From an uncultured Coriobacteriaceae bacterium (GTDB lineage Bacteria; Actinomycetota; Coriobacteriia; Coriobacteriales; Atopobiaceae), in the NCBI GenBank assembly GCA_902790135.1, contig CADAQM010000008.1, positions 1-64,000 of the forward strand: 64,000 nt of DNA, written 5' to 3'. The notes below the pieces were generated by a model, which was not told the origin of the DNA, did not search any database, and saw only the letters and a program-made list of their open reading frames with translations. A program made the position numbers and the translations under genes. Below are positions 53,528 to 62,724 of the stretch, one piece after another. Numbering within the stretch: position 1 is the stretch's first letter; each line of letters starts with the position of its first letter.

Positions 53528-54691
53528 TCAGATGCCGCGCGAGGCCCGCTCGTAGAGGTCGCGCGTGGTGGCGGGAAGCTCCTCGGTCCAGAACTCCCTG
53601 GTGAGAAGCGCGCGGCGCTCGGTTGTGGGGAGGCCCTCGGCGATCGTCGTCGCAAGGCTCATTGCCGTGGCGAGGGCAAGCTCCGGCCCCTGCGTGGGCA
53701 CCCCACAGGCGCGTAGGGGACCAAGGAGGGCCCTTGCGCCGGCGGCGAGGCCATCGCGTCCGGCGAGGCCCACCACCGCGACGCTCGTGCAGGTGATGCT
53801 GCAGAGGCGCATCAGCATGACGAGGGTCTCCCTCAGCGCCTCGACGGTCAGCGTGAATGCGCCCACCGTGACGATGGGAGTGCCCTGCCGTGCGCTTGCC
53901 ACCTGGGCGACAAAGGTGATAAGGACGATGGGCAGCGCAGGCGCCAGCGCTGTCGAGAGTGCGCGTGGACGCAACCGGGCCGCCGCGCAGGCAGCGAGCG
54001 TCACGGCCACGCAGGCGGCGAGGGCAACGTTGCTGCGCGCATGCATGGCACATGCGACAAACAGCAGGTAGAGGCCCATGAGGAGCAGTGCTCGCACAAC
54101 GTGGGGCTCTTGGGGCTTTGCGTCGGCATCCGGCTTGCCGTGCAGATCGGCCTTCGGGGCCGCGGTCATTTGGGTCACGTCTGTGGGCGTGGCGTCCAGA
54201 AGCAGCTCTGCCGTGCGCTCGGCAGCCAGGCCGCAGAGCAGGCCGGTCGCGCAGCCCGCCACCGCCAGCACGGGCGCGCCGTACCACACGAGTGGCGTTC
54301 CCAGCAGCGCGTGCGCCACCATGAGCTGCCCCGCCTCGTGCGCGAGGGCTCCCACCACCGAGACCATCCAGAGCCGCATGGTGGGCAGAAGCGAGAGCGG
54401 AGCCATGCAAGAAAACGCGAGCAGGGTACCCGTGAGCGAGTAGGCGAGGGTGACGGGGTTGCCAAACAGGAGTCCCGTGGCCATCACCTTGACTAGCCCC
54501 ACAAAGAAGGCTCCCGAGAGGTCATGCGCCGCGAGGGCCACCAGCACGGCAATGTTGGCAAGGCCCAGCTTGACGCCTGGTATGGGGATGGGGATGAAGC
54601 ATTCCAGGTAGCCCAAAAGCATCGCGAGGGCGGAGAGGGCGCCGATGCGCGTCCAACGTGCGGCTTGGGCGGGGGAGAGAGCGGTGTCCAT
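53528..54691 (-). CDS. Gx-transporter (EetB-like) / EcfT-like fusion membrane protein
   Basis: A 387-residue protein. The first about 165 residues match the Gx transporter/'heptaprenyl diphosphate synthase component I' family: MLLGYLECFIPIPIPGVKLGLANIAVL, then GLLFGNPVTLAYSLTGTLLAF. A charged linker follows. From about residue 200 comes an EcfT (CbiQ)-like region with more membrane helices and a RLCSITCTSVAVVGLAGRDGLA then GPELALATAMSLATTIAEG segment. Normally these are separate proteins; the Gx part is annotated as EetB in flavin-based electron transfer loci, and FmnA is EcfT-like. It follows the NusG-II gene, whose stop is four bases from this start. Confidence 0.75.
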   Translation of the reverse strand: MDTALSPAQAARWTRIGALSALAMLLGYLECFIPIPIPGVKLGLANIAVLVALAAHDLSGAFFVGLVKVMATGLLFGNPVTLAYSLTGTLLAFSCMAPLSLLPTMRLWMVSVVGALAHEAGQLMVAHALLGTPLVWYGAPVLAVAGCATGLLCGLAAERTAELLLDATPTDVTQMTAAPKADLHGKPDADAKPQEPHVVRALLLMGLYLLFVACAMHARSNVALAACVAVTLAACAAARLRPRALSTALAPALPIVLITFVAQVASARQGTPIVTVGAFTLTVEALRETLVMLMRLCSITCTSVAVVGLAGRDGLAAGARALLGPLRACGVPTQGPELALATAMSLATTIAEGLPTTERRALLTREFWTEELPATTRDLYERASRGI

Positions 54692-54693
54692 GG

Positions 54694-55119
54694 CTAGCGC
54701 GCCACCAGGTCGACGTCTTCGCTGCCCTCGACGAGCGACACGTCCATCTCGCCGCCGTTCTCGCCCTCGGGCACGACCTCTATCCAGAGCTTATGGGGCA
54801 GGCAGATGATCTGCTTGCCTGGCTCGCCAATGGGCTGCTCGTGCAGGCAGGTGCCATTGGGGCAGTCGGCCGAGGCTACGCGCACGGTCCCGTCCTCGAC
54901 CACGATGGTGTTGGAACCCAGGCTGGTGGTGACCTCGAGTGTCGCGTCGGTGTCAAGGGGCAGCTCGTGGACCTGGCCGACGCCGTCATGCACAAGGGCC
55001 ACAAGGCGCCCACCTGCTCCTCTCGCGCCACTGGCCCACAGGGCAAGGCCTGCCAGCAGCAGGGCGATGACGGCTGCACAGACGATGGTCGCGCGGTTTC
55101 TCTGCACGAACGAGCCCAA
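54694..55119 (-). CDS. NusG-domain-II membrane protein (EetA-like)
   Basis: A 141-residue protein. One N-terminal membrane helix (ATIVCAAVIALLLAGLALWAS) is followed by an extracytoplasmic NusG domain II-type beta barrel: VHELPLDTDATLEV, NTIVVEDGTVRVASADCPNGTCLHEQPI and IICLPHKLWIEVV. The CPNGTC motif is characteristic of the family. In flavin-based extracellular electron transfer loci the equivalent protein is, to my knowledge, EetA. It starts an operon with the Gx-EcfT fusion and diverges from apbE. Exact role unknown. Confidence 0.78.
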   Translation of the reverse strand: MGSFVQRNRATIVCAAVIALLLAGLALWASGARGAGGRLVALVHDGVGQVHELPLDTDATLEVTTSLGSNTIVVEDGTVRVASADCPNGTCLHEQPIGEPGKQIICLPHKLWIEVVPEGENGGEMDVSLVEGSEDVDLVAR

Positions 55120-55162
55120 GGTGCCCCCTTCTGGCGCTGCGGATGGGCGGTGTACTTTGCCG

Positions 55163-55232
55163 GGTACCTCAAACTCGCAAATACTTTGCGAATCGTGGGA
55201 AGACGCCTCCGCTCGATCGAGTTTGAGGTACC
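55163..55232. promoter_or_regulatory. Perfect 15-bp inverted repeat in the eetA-like/apbE divergent region
   Basis: 55163-55177 (starting GGTACCTCAAAC) and 55218-55232 are exact complements with a 40-base spacer. A second perfect stem, TCGCAAA/TTTGCGA (55175-55191), overlaps the left arm. The 182-base gap separates two divergent redox units. The pattern suggests an operator pair or a structured leader. Confidence 0.55.
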
Positions 55233-55301
55233 TGCTTTTGTAGTATCAGCCTGTTATGGTAGCTGTTGAGTCCGATTCGCGCACCAAGGGAGGCTGTAGT
55301 C

Positions 55302-56303
55302 GTGCAACTGAGCCGTCGTGGTTTTGTGCAGGCCCTTGCGGCCGCTCCACTGGCGCTGGCCGGGTGCGCGGGGCGCCCGGGCGGCGCGTCGGCCCCCGAC
55401 GTGCAGCTCCAGCAGTCGTTCTTCTGCTTTGACACCGCTTGCGCCGTGAGCGGCGTCATGGAGCAGGAGCTTCTCGACGCCTGCGTGGCACGCTGCGAGG
55501 GCTTTGAGCAGACGCTCTCGCGCACCATCGAGACGAGTGACATCGGACGCATCAATGCGGCTGGCGGTGCTCCCGTGGAGGTGGAGCCCGAGACCGCGGA
55601 GCTCATCTCGAAGGCTCTGGGCTATTGCCGGGCTTCGGACGGGCTCTTTGACATCACGATCGGCGCGGTGAGCAAGCTCTGGGACTTCCATGAGGGCGTG
55701 GTGCCCGCGCCGGAGGAGATCGAGGCGGCGCTGCCGCATGTGGGCTACCAGAACGTGCAGGTATCCGGCACGACGGTGACGCTTGCAGACCCCGAGGCGC
55801 GGCTCGACCTGGGCGGCATCGCCAAGGGCTACGTCTCCGACGTGCTGCTCGACGAGCTTGCCACCGAGGGGGTGCAGAGCGCCTATGTCAACCTGGGTGG
55901 CAACGTGAAGGTGCTCGGGGCAAAGCCCGACGGAAGTGCCTGGCGCATCGGCGTGCGTGACCCAAACGACCCTGACGGGGGCAGCCCCATCGCGCGCGTG
56001 TCGCTGGAAGGCGGGTCGGTGGTCACTAGCGGCCTCTACGAGCGGCAGTTCGAGCAGGATGGCAGGCGCTATTGGCACATCCTCGACCCGCGGACCGGCT
56101 ATCCCGTGGAGACGGACATCATAAGCGCCACCATCGTGAGCGACCGTTCCATTGACGGTGACGGCTATACCAAACCGCTCTTCATGATGGGCGCGGATGA
56201 GGCTCGGGCTTGGTTGGCCTCCCACAGCGAGCTGCAGGTCCTTCTGGTGGATGCGCAGGGGGACATGACCATGTGGCCCGAGGACAGCTTCGAGCTACTC
56301 TGA
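55302..56303 (+). CDS. apbE: ApbE-family FAD:protein FMN transferase
   Basis: A 333-residue lipoprotein. The signal has SRRGFVQALAAAPLALAGC: a twin-arginine-like start and a lipobox ending at the acylated cysteine. The ApbE domain shows DIGRINAAGG, DGLFDITIGAVSKLWDF, RLDLGGIAKGYVSD, AYVNLGGNVKVLG, HILDPRTGYP and the metal-site DGYTKPLFMMG. It attaches FMN from FAD to threonine of exported flavoproteins. The GTG at 55302 is chosen since AAGGGAGG (55286-55293) lies eight bases upstream. Its neighbours suggest flavin-based electron transfer; the flavinylated target is not in the window. Confidence 0.92.
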   Translation: MQLSRRGFVQALAAAPLALAGCAGRPGGASAPDVQLQQSFFCFDTACAVSGVMEQELLDACVARCEGFEQTLSRTIETSDIGRINAAGGAPVEVEPETAELISKALGYCRASDGLFDITIGAVSKLWDFHEGVVPAPEEIEAALPHVGYQNVQVSGTTVTLADPEARLDLGGIAKGYVSDVLLDELATEGVQSAYVNLGGNVKVLGAKPDGSAWRIGVRDPNDPDGGSPIARVSLEGGSVVTSGLYERQFEQDGRRYWHILDPRTGYPVETDIISATIVSDRSIDGDGYTKPLFMMGADEARAWLASHSELQVLLVDAQGDMTMWPEDSFELL

Positions 56304-56314
56304 CCCACACGAAA

Positions 56315-56334
56315 ACGGGGCCCGAAGGCCCCGT
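56315..56334 (-). terminator. UUCG-loop terminator of the feo operon
   Basis: An 8-bp stem (56315-56322 with 56327-56334). On the minus strand the loop reads TTCG and TTTT follows. It also lies after apbE, so may act both ways. Confidence 0.8.
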
Positions 56335-56354
56335 GCAAAACTCTCATCCTTACC

Positions 56355-56606
56355 TCAGAAGAGTCCGAACAGCCGTTTCTTCTGGTAGGGCTCAGAGCTG
56401 ATGGAGAGCAGCTCGTAGCCGGTCTGACCGATGACCTCGCGCACCTTGGCCTCATCGAGAGGCTCCTCGGAGACCACGATGCACTGCTTCTTCTTACGGT
56501 TGCTCTTGGCGCTCTTGACGGTATAATTCCTGCGGATGGCGTCGTTGATGTGCGCCTCGCACATCTCGCACATCATGCCGTCGATGCCAATGGTGGTCTG
56601 AATCAT
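56355..56606 (-). CDS. Heavy-metal-associated (HMA) domain protein
   Basis: An 83-residue soluble protein with an HMA/CopZ-like fold: TTIGIDGMMCEMCEAHINDAI has the CxxC metal-binding pair near residue 13. A basic stretch (KSAKSNRKKKQ) is in the middle and a GYELLSISSEPYQKKRLFGLF tail at the end. It probably carries a soft metal or iron inside the cell. Its start overlaps the stop of the Cys-rich membrane gene by four bases, so it is the last gene of the feo operon. Which metal is bound is not shown. Confidence 0.78.
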   Translation of the reverse strand: MIQTTIGIDGMMCEMCEAHINDAIRRNYTVKSAKSNRKKKQCIVVSEEPLDEAKVREVIGQTGYELLSISSEPYQKKRLFGLF

Positions 56607-56827
56607 GGCCTGGCCTCCGTTGCCTGCTTGGTGAGCGCGTCAAGCTGCGCGATCTGCTCGCGGCTCAGCTTGATGCGCGGGGCATCGCACTGGCTGCTGC
56701 AGCTACCACAGTTGCCACTGCAGGAGGAGCTATCGCAAGTCTTGATGGAACCGCGCAGCATGCCACGGACGATAAGGGCGATCACTGCAGCCAAGACTAC
56801 AAGTATGGGAATGTCCACAAGGTTCAC
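56603..56827 (-). CDS. FeoB-associated Cys-rich membrane protein
   Basis: A 74-residue protein with one membrane helix (DIPILVVLAAVIALIVRGML) and a cysteine-rich stretch CDSSSCSGNCGSCSSQC, then a charged helical tail. This is the layout of the FeoB-associated Cys-rich family (PF12669 type), found directly behind feoB in Gram-positive anaerobes, perhaps delivering Fe2+. It follows feoB after 63 bases with a hairpin in the gap, and overlaps the HMA gene. Confidence 0.82.
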   Translation of the reverse strand: MNLVDIPILVVLAAVIALIVRGMLRGSIKTCDSSSCSGNCGSCSSQCDAPRIKLSREQIAQLDALTKQATEARP

Positions 56828-56849
56828 GAGAACCTCTTTTCAAAGATGA

Positions 56850-56876
56850 GGGGCCACCGGCAGTACCAGTGGCCCC
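56850..56876 (-). terminator. Hairpin between feoB and the Cys-rich gene
   Basis: GGGGCCAC (56850-56857) pairs with GTGGCCCC (56869-56876); eleven-base loop. On the minus strand CTCATCTTT follows. It could attenuate expression of the two small downstream genes. Confidence 0.5.
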
Positions 56877-56890
56877 GTAGGAGGAAGGGT

Positions 56891-57793
56891 CTACTTGACG
56901 AGCAGCTTGTCGGCCTCCTGGTACTTCTTGACAAAGAGCATGTAGCCGACAAAGGCCAGCACGGCCGCGGCGGCAATCATGCCGATCGGGTTCATGGCGC
57001 CACGGACCATGAGGCCAAGCTGGTACACCACGAGCGCTGCGCCGTAGGCAAAGACGCACATGTAGCCGATGGCGATGGCGGTCCACTTGCCGTTGTTCAT
57101 CTCGCGCTTGATGGCGCCCATGGCGGCGAAGCACGGCGCGCAGAGCAGGTTGAAGATCATGAAGGCAAAGGCTGCGAGCTGGCCGTGACCACCGGAGAAG
57201 GCGTTGAAGTCGGCGCTGACGTTGCCCCAGATCTCGTCGCCCTCCTCCGAGAGCTCGGCCTCGCCGCCCTGGTCGTCGTAGTTGTAGAGCACGCCAAAGG
57301 TGGAGACGACCTCCTCCTTGGCCACGAGGCCGGTCACGGTCGCGACGGTCGGCTTCCAGGAGCCAAAGCCCAGCGGCTTGAAGATCGGTGCGGCAAAGTT
57401 ACCCACGCCTGCCAGCAGCGAATCGTCCATGGGGTTGACCTCGTCGGCGGAGATGCCCATGCGGGCGGCGACGGCCTCAACGTACTCGTCGGTCACGATC
57501 TCCTCGTCCTCGTAGAGGGCGTCGACCATGCCAAAGTGGCCATTGACATTACCGAAGCTGGAGAGGCCCCAGATGATGATGGAGGACAGCAGGATGATGG
57601 TGCCGGCCTTCTTGATGAACGACCAGCCACGCTCCCACATGCTGCGCAGCACGTTGCCCGCGGTGGGCATGTGGTACGCGGGGAGCTCCATGACGAAGGG
57701 CGCGGGGTCGCCGGCGAACATCTTGGTCTTCTTGAGCATGATGCCCGAGATGATGATGGCAGGCGCTGGTGGAGACCCATGCCGCTCCGCCAA
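56891..57793 (-). pseudogene. feoB: feoB, C-terminal part after frameshift
   Basis: This frame carries the second half of the FeoB membrane channel: MLKKTKMFAGDPAPFVMELPAYHMPT, the FIKKAGTIILLSSIIIWGLSSFG helix, and a final pair of helices ending LLVK. Its apparent start inside the earlier frame (57793) is not a real initiation site. Compared with FeoB proteins I recall, about five residues that normally sit between WVSTSA and IMLKKT are missing along with the frame. If the break is real, Fe2+ import through this copy would be lost. Confidence 0.8.
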
Positions 57794-59141
57794 AGAGGGC
57801 GCCTGCGATAAGGCCGATGATGGGCATCTTGGCGCCGCAGGGGATGAAGCAGGTGGTCATGATGGTCATGCGGCGGTCGCGTTCGTTCTCGATGGTGCGC
57901 GATGCCATGACGCCCGGAACGCCGCAGCCGGTGCCGATGAGCATCGGGATGAACGACTTGCCGGAGAGGCCGAAGCGACGGAAGATGCGGTCCATGATGA
58001 AGGCGATGCGGGCCATGTAGCCACAGTCCTCGAGGATGGCCAGCAGCAGGAACAGCACGAGCATCTGCGGCACGAAGCCGAGCACGGCGCCCACGCCGGC
58101 AAAGATGCCGTCGGAGACGAGGCCGACGAGCCAGTCGGAGACGCCCATGCCCTCGAACAGGGCGCGCGAGCCGTCGGTCAGCCACTCGCCGCCCAGGACG
58201 TCGTTGGTCCAGTCGGTGAGGAAGGTGCCGAACGGGCCCATGGCAATCCAGTACACGCCGTACATGATGGCGGCAAAGATGGGCAGGGCGAGGATGCGGT
58301 TGGTGACCACCTTGTCGATCTTGTCGGAGGTGGTCAGCTCGCCGCGCGAGGCGCGACGCAGGCAGCCGTCGATGATCGAGGTGATGTAGTCGTAGCGCTG
58401 CGAGGTGATGATGGACTCGGCATCGTCGTCGAGCTCGGTCTCGCAGGCCTCGATGTCCTTCTCGATATGGGCGATGGTGTCAGCGGAAAGGCCGAGCTTG
58501 GCTTGGACCTTCTCGTCGCGCTCGAAGAGCTTGATAGCGTACCAGCGCTGCTGCTCCTCGGGCAGGTCGTGGACGGTGACCTCCTCGATGTGGGCGAGGG
58601 CGTGCTCGACGCTGCCCGCAAAGCGGTGCTGGGGGATGGGCTTGGTGCCAGCGTTGGCGAGGGCGACGGCCTCCTCGGCGGCCTCCTTGATGCCAGTGCC
58701 TTTGAGGGCGGAGATGGCGACGACCTTGCAGTCGAGGGCCTTGGCGAGGGCGGTGATGTCGACGACGTCGCCGTTCTTCTCGATGACGTCCATCATGTTG
58801 ATGGCGACAAGCACGGGAATGCCCAGCTCCACGAGCTGCGTGGTGAGGTAGAGGTTACGCTCGAGGTTAGTGCCGTCGACGATGTTCAGGATGGCATCGG
58901 GGCGCTGGTCGGTGAGGTAGTCACGCGCGACGACCTCTTCCAGCGTGTAGGGGGAGAGCGAATAGATGCCCGGAAGGTCAGCGATGGTCACGTCCGCGTG
59001 GCCCTTGAGCTTGCCGTGCTTCTCCTCGACGGTGACGCCAGGCCAGTTGCCGACGTACTGGTTGGAGCCCGTGAGGGCGTTGAAAAGCGTGGTCTTGCCA
59101 CAGTTGGGGTTGCCCGCAAGGGCAATGGTGATGTTTGCCAT
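57549..59141 (-). pseudogene. feoB: feoB, N-terminal part: GTPase and first channel half, frameshifted
   Basis: The ferrous iron transporter FeoB starts at 59141. G-protein motifs are visible: G1 AGNPNCGKTTLFNALTG, G3 DLPGIYSLSP, G4 as NMMD (NKxD-like) and SALKGTG as G5. The membrane domain follows, with Gate motifs GTGCGVPGVMASRTI and CFIPCGAKMPIIGLIAG. After AAWVSTSA, at about 57758-57764, the correct frame is lost and the rest to 57549 is nonsense. It follows feoA by five bases. A sequencing or assembly error cannot be excluded because nothing else in the operon is damaged. Confidence 0.85.
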
Positions 59142-59146
59142 GTCCG

Positions 59147-59380
59147 TTAGGCCTCCTCGACGAGTTCGACTTCGATCATCTCGGCGTCAGCTTTGCGGAC
59201 CGAGAGCTCGTAGTTGCGTACGGTGATTTCCATGGGGTCGCCGAGCGGAGCCACGCGGATTACGTGGATGACCTGGCCCTTGGTGATGCCCATGTCCATG
59301 ATGCGGCGCTTGACCGGGCCGGTGCCGTGGAGCTTGACGACCTTGGCGCTCTGGCCGACCTTTACCTCTCTGAGTGTCAT
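59147..59380 (-). CDS. feoA: FeoA-family ferrous iron transport protein
   Basis: A 77-residue SH3-like protein: MTLREVKVGQSAKVVKLHGTG, KRRIMDMGITKGQVIHVIRVAPLGDPMEITVRNYELSVRKADAEMIEV. FeoA proteins bind FeoB at the membrane and support Fe2+ import. It is the second gene of the operon, between the other feoA and feoB (five bases). Full length for the family. Confidence 0.92.
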   Translation of the reverse strand: MTLREVKVGQSAKVVKLHGTGPVKRRIMDMGITKGQVIHVIRVAPLGDPMEITVRNYELSVRKADAEMIEVELVEEA

Positions 59381-59428
59381 ATCTCTGACTCCTTCCTATC
59401 GACGCATGCGCGCCGAACCAATACCCAG

Positions 59429-59638
59429 CTAGACGTAGATCTTGCTGGCCATCTCCTTGCTGATGGCCACGCGGGTGTCCTTGATGGCGCAGATGACGTT
59501 GCCGTCAATCTGGTTGATGACAGTGACGGGGGTGCCAACCACAAAGCCCAGACCCTCTAGGAACTGCCTCGTCTCCGGCTTGCCTCCGATGCGCGTGATG
59601 ATGCTGCTTTCGCCTGCCTGTAAGAGCGTGAGTGGCAT
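59429..59638 (-). CDS. feoA: FeoA-family protein, first gene of the feo operon
   Basis: A 69-residue FeoA-type SH3-like protein: LTLLQAGESSIITRIGGKPETRQFLEGLGFVVGTPVTVINQIDGNVICAIKDTRVAI. It differs clearly from the second FeoA, so the operon carries two. ATG 59638 is chosen because GAGAAGG lies eight bases upstream; GTG 59647 would touch that site. The operon promoter with an 18-bp motif shared with the enolase leader lies about 45 bases upstream. Confidence 0.88.
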   Translation of the reverse strand: MPLTLLQAGESSIITRIGGKPETRQFLEGLGFVVGTPVTVINQIDGNVICAIKDTRVAISKEMASKIYV

Positions 59639-59679
59639 GGAGCTCACCTTCTCAAAAGTTCGCTTTATCTAACAGATAG

Positions 59680-59708
59680 AAGTTAACTTAGGTGTACATA
59701 AAAGTCAA
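59680..59708 (-). promoter_or_regulatory. feo promoter with candidate iron-repressor site
   Basis: On the minus strand TTGACT (59703-59708) and TAACTT (59680-59685) are 17 bases apart. The 18-bp motif AAGTTAACTTAGGTGTAC (59680-59697, plus strand) fills the spacer and -10, where a repressor would block polymerase. The same motif recurs at 60375-60392 before enolase. A DtxR/IdeR-family iron repressor is the natural candidate; the regulator is not in the window. Confidence 0.65.
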
Positions 59709-59775
59709 CCACGTCTTATTTTTTGGTCAGGGCGCAATGATCTCATGGGGTGGGGGAGCGTGGGCAGGCTCTTCG

Positions 59776-59804
59776 CCGTCATGTGGGCATGAAGCCCATA
59801 TAAT
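59776..59804 (+). promoter_or_regulatory. Promoter of the DUF4418-like gene
   Basis: A perfect TATAAT at 59799-59804 with a weak CCGTCA 17 bases upstream, 51 bases before the GTG start. Confidence 0.5.
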
Positions 59805-59855
59805 GGATGGTCGGCAGGCGATGCCGAGGTGCAAGGCGACGGGGAGGGTTGACCT

Positions 59856-60308
59856 GTGGGAAAGAAGTCCAAGCAGAAGGTGCAAGCGCGTCCGGCGGCC
59901 ACTGCGTACGATGTGGCGGTATCGGTTGTTCCCGCGGCTTACCTCTGTGGGATACGCCTGTTTGCCCGCCCCTGCGTGCATGCCGACGGCTCTGCTGCTG
60001 CGTGTGCCTTCACCGGTCGCGTGCTGCTCGGGCTTGGTATTGCCGCGCTTTTGCTCGCCTTCATGCGCCTGACGGGGGCCGACAAGGCGACCAAGCGGAG
60101 CTTCGATCTGTTTCTCGTGATAGTCGGCGTTCTGATGGCGGCCCTGCCAGGAACCGCGCTGTCGCTTTGTGATGATCCCGCCATGGCCTGCCGGGCTATC
60201 ATGCTGCCGTTCTCGCGCGTGATGGGCGTTGTCCTGTGCCTGTGTGCCATCGCCTGCGAGCTGGTCGCCGACCATGAGGAGCCTACGGGTCGTAAGCGCC
60301 GCCGCTAA
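59856..60308 (+). CDS. Four-helix membrane protein, DUF4418-like
   Basis: A 150-residue protein with four predicted membrane segments: AVSVVPAAYLCGIRLFA, VLLGLGIAALLLAFM, LFLVIVGVLMAALPGTAL and VMGVVLCLCAIACELV. Cysteines in RPCVHADGS-AAAC and SLCDDPAMACRA recall the DUF4418 family, which often stands near metal or ABC transporter genes, but the match is only by eye. The ends are basic. GTG 59856 has GGGGAGG eight bases upstream. It is between the feo operon and enolase, both with the 18-bp motif. Confidence 0.6.
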   Translation: MGKKSKQKVQARPAATAYDVAVSVVPAAYLCGIRLFARPCVHADGSAAACAFTGRVLLGLGIAALLLAFMRLTGADKATKRSFDLFLVIVGVLMAALPGTALSLCDDPAMACRAIMLPFSRVMGVVLCLCAIACELVADHEEPTGRKRRR

Positions 60309-60374
60309 AGGGGGCGATCGCCCCTTACCGCCAGCAAAACCACTTACAGAAAACAGCAATTGGTGCTTCTCAAA

Positions 60375-60426
60375 AAGTTAACTTAGGTGTACTCTTAGCA
60401 CAGTTAGATAGTTAGCCTGAGTTAAC
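60375..60426 (+). promoter_or_regulatory. Candidate iron-repressor site upstream of enolase
   Basis: AAGTTAACTTAGGTGTAC (60375-60392) is identical to the feo promoter motif. GTTAACTTAGG (60377-60387) and CCTGAGTTAAC (60416-60426) also form an inverted repeat with one mismatch, and AGTTAGCCTGAGTTAA resembles half of the DtxR/IdeR consensus. It lies 22-73 bases before the enolase ATG. Confidence 0.55.
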
Positions 60427-60435
60427 AAACGATAG

Positions 60436-61737
<1,302 letters not shown>

Positions 61738-61801
61738 CGCGCGAACGATTAACCCTGCCGTCAGCTCGGCCCTCTCCCCGAGCCTTGTGCGGCCCCATGG
61801 T

Positions 61802-61838
61802 GCCGCCGGCATCTTCCCCCAATGCCGGCGGCGCCCTT
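61802..61838 (+). terminator. Terminator of eno
   Basis: GCCGCCGGCAT (61802-61812) pairs perfectly with ATGCCGGCGGC (61822-61832); a short pyrimidine run with T's follows. Confidence 0.75.
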
Positions 61839-61864
61839 CTTGTCTGAACGAAGGGAGTCTGAGC

Positions 61865-61975
61865 ATGGACGTCTTGGCTGCGGCTGGACTTGCGGCGCTC
61901 GTGGCGGGAGCTGCCGTCGCGGTGCGCAACCGTCTCGAGAAGTCCCTTCTGCCCATGGGCGGGTGCAGGGCATGA
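61865..61975 (+). CDS. Small membrane peptide (36 residues)
   Basis: A 36-residue frame: DVLAAAGLAALVAGAAVAV is a membrane helix, then a basic RNRLEKSLLPMGGCRA tail with one cysteine. A GAAGGGAG site lies about eight bases upstream, and its stop overlaps the DUF3793 start by four bases, so translational coupling is likely. It faintly recalls a shortened FeoB-associated Cys-rich protein (helix, then GC-rich motif). It is unannotated by most gene callers at this length. Confidence 0.5.
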   Translation: MDVLAAAGLAALVAGAAVAVRNRLEKSLLPMGGCRA

Positions 61976-62724
61976 GCGGCCGTCACGCCATGGCGGTCCG
62001 CCTGACCGACGGCCTCGCGGAGCATTGCGACGAGCGCCTGAGCGACGTGTGCCTCGCCTTTGCCGAGACGCTCGTGCGCATGGCTGGGGGAGTGATCGCG
62101 GGCATCAAGCCCTCCGCCATCTTCAGCATCCCCATGCGCGCCTACTGCGTGGGGCGCTGGCGCCAGTTGGAGCGTCGGGCCCTGGATGAGGCGCTCCGGG
62201 CCTATGCACGCGTGCTCCCCAGCTACGGCGTGGCGCTTGCGGTGCTCTACCGCAACGACCGTCGCGTCTACCTGATGATCTGGCGTCCCGACATGATTGA
62301 GGTGGCGCTTGCGGACGCGGATGCCGCTGCCATCCTGCAGCAGGAGGGCTACGCGTCGGCGTCTGCGGACGAGCAGGTCATGGAGCTGCGGCGCCGTCTG
62401 GCTGCGTACTACCGCCGCGACGAGGGTGCGGAGTTCCCGCACGAGATCGGACTCTTTCTGGGCTACCCGCCCGAGGACGTGCGCGGCTTCATGGCGGGGG
62501 AGGAGGCGACCTGCGTCGGTCCGTGGTGTGCCTATGGCGACGCCGAGGCGGCGCAGCGCCGATTTGATGCACTGGAGAGGCAGGAGCGTCGCTGCCGCAA
62601 GGCGCTTTGCGCGGGGAGAGTCGCTCGGTGCGCTCTTCTCCATGAGCGGCATCGCATGAGTTTTGCAACAGAGCCCGCACAAGGGAAGGCGGGCCAAAAC
62701 CTATCCAAGGAGGATATGACATGA
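61972..62724 (+). CDS. DUF3793 family protein
   Basis: A 250-residue protein. The IKPSAIFSIPMR text near residue 40, the AVLYRNDRRVYLMIWRP strand and the FPHEIGLFLGYPPEDVRGFM block (about residue 165) are the DUF3793 marks; CVGPWCAYGDAEAAQRRF follows. Its function is unknown, but the family often stands beside flavodoxin or FeoB genes in anaerobes, suggesting a metal or redox role. The ATG at 61972 overlaps the small peptide's stop, and its own TGA overlaps the flavodoxin ATG, so three genes are coupled. Confidence 0.8.
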   Translation: MSGRHAMAVRLTDGLAEHCDERLSDVCLAFAETLVRMAGGVIAGIKPSAIFSIPMRAYCVGRWRQLERRALDEALRAYARVLPSYGVALAVLYRNDRRVYLMIWRPDMIEVALADADAAAILQQEGYASASADEQVMELRRRLAAYYRRDEGAEFPHEIGLFLGYPPEDVRGFMAGEEATCVGPWCAYGDAEAAQRRFDALERQERRCRKALCAGRVARCALLHERHRMSFATEPAQGKAGQNLSKEDMT

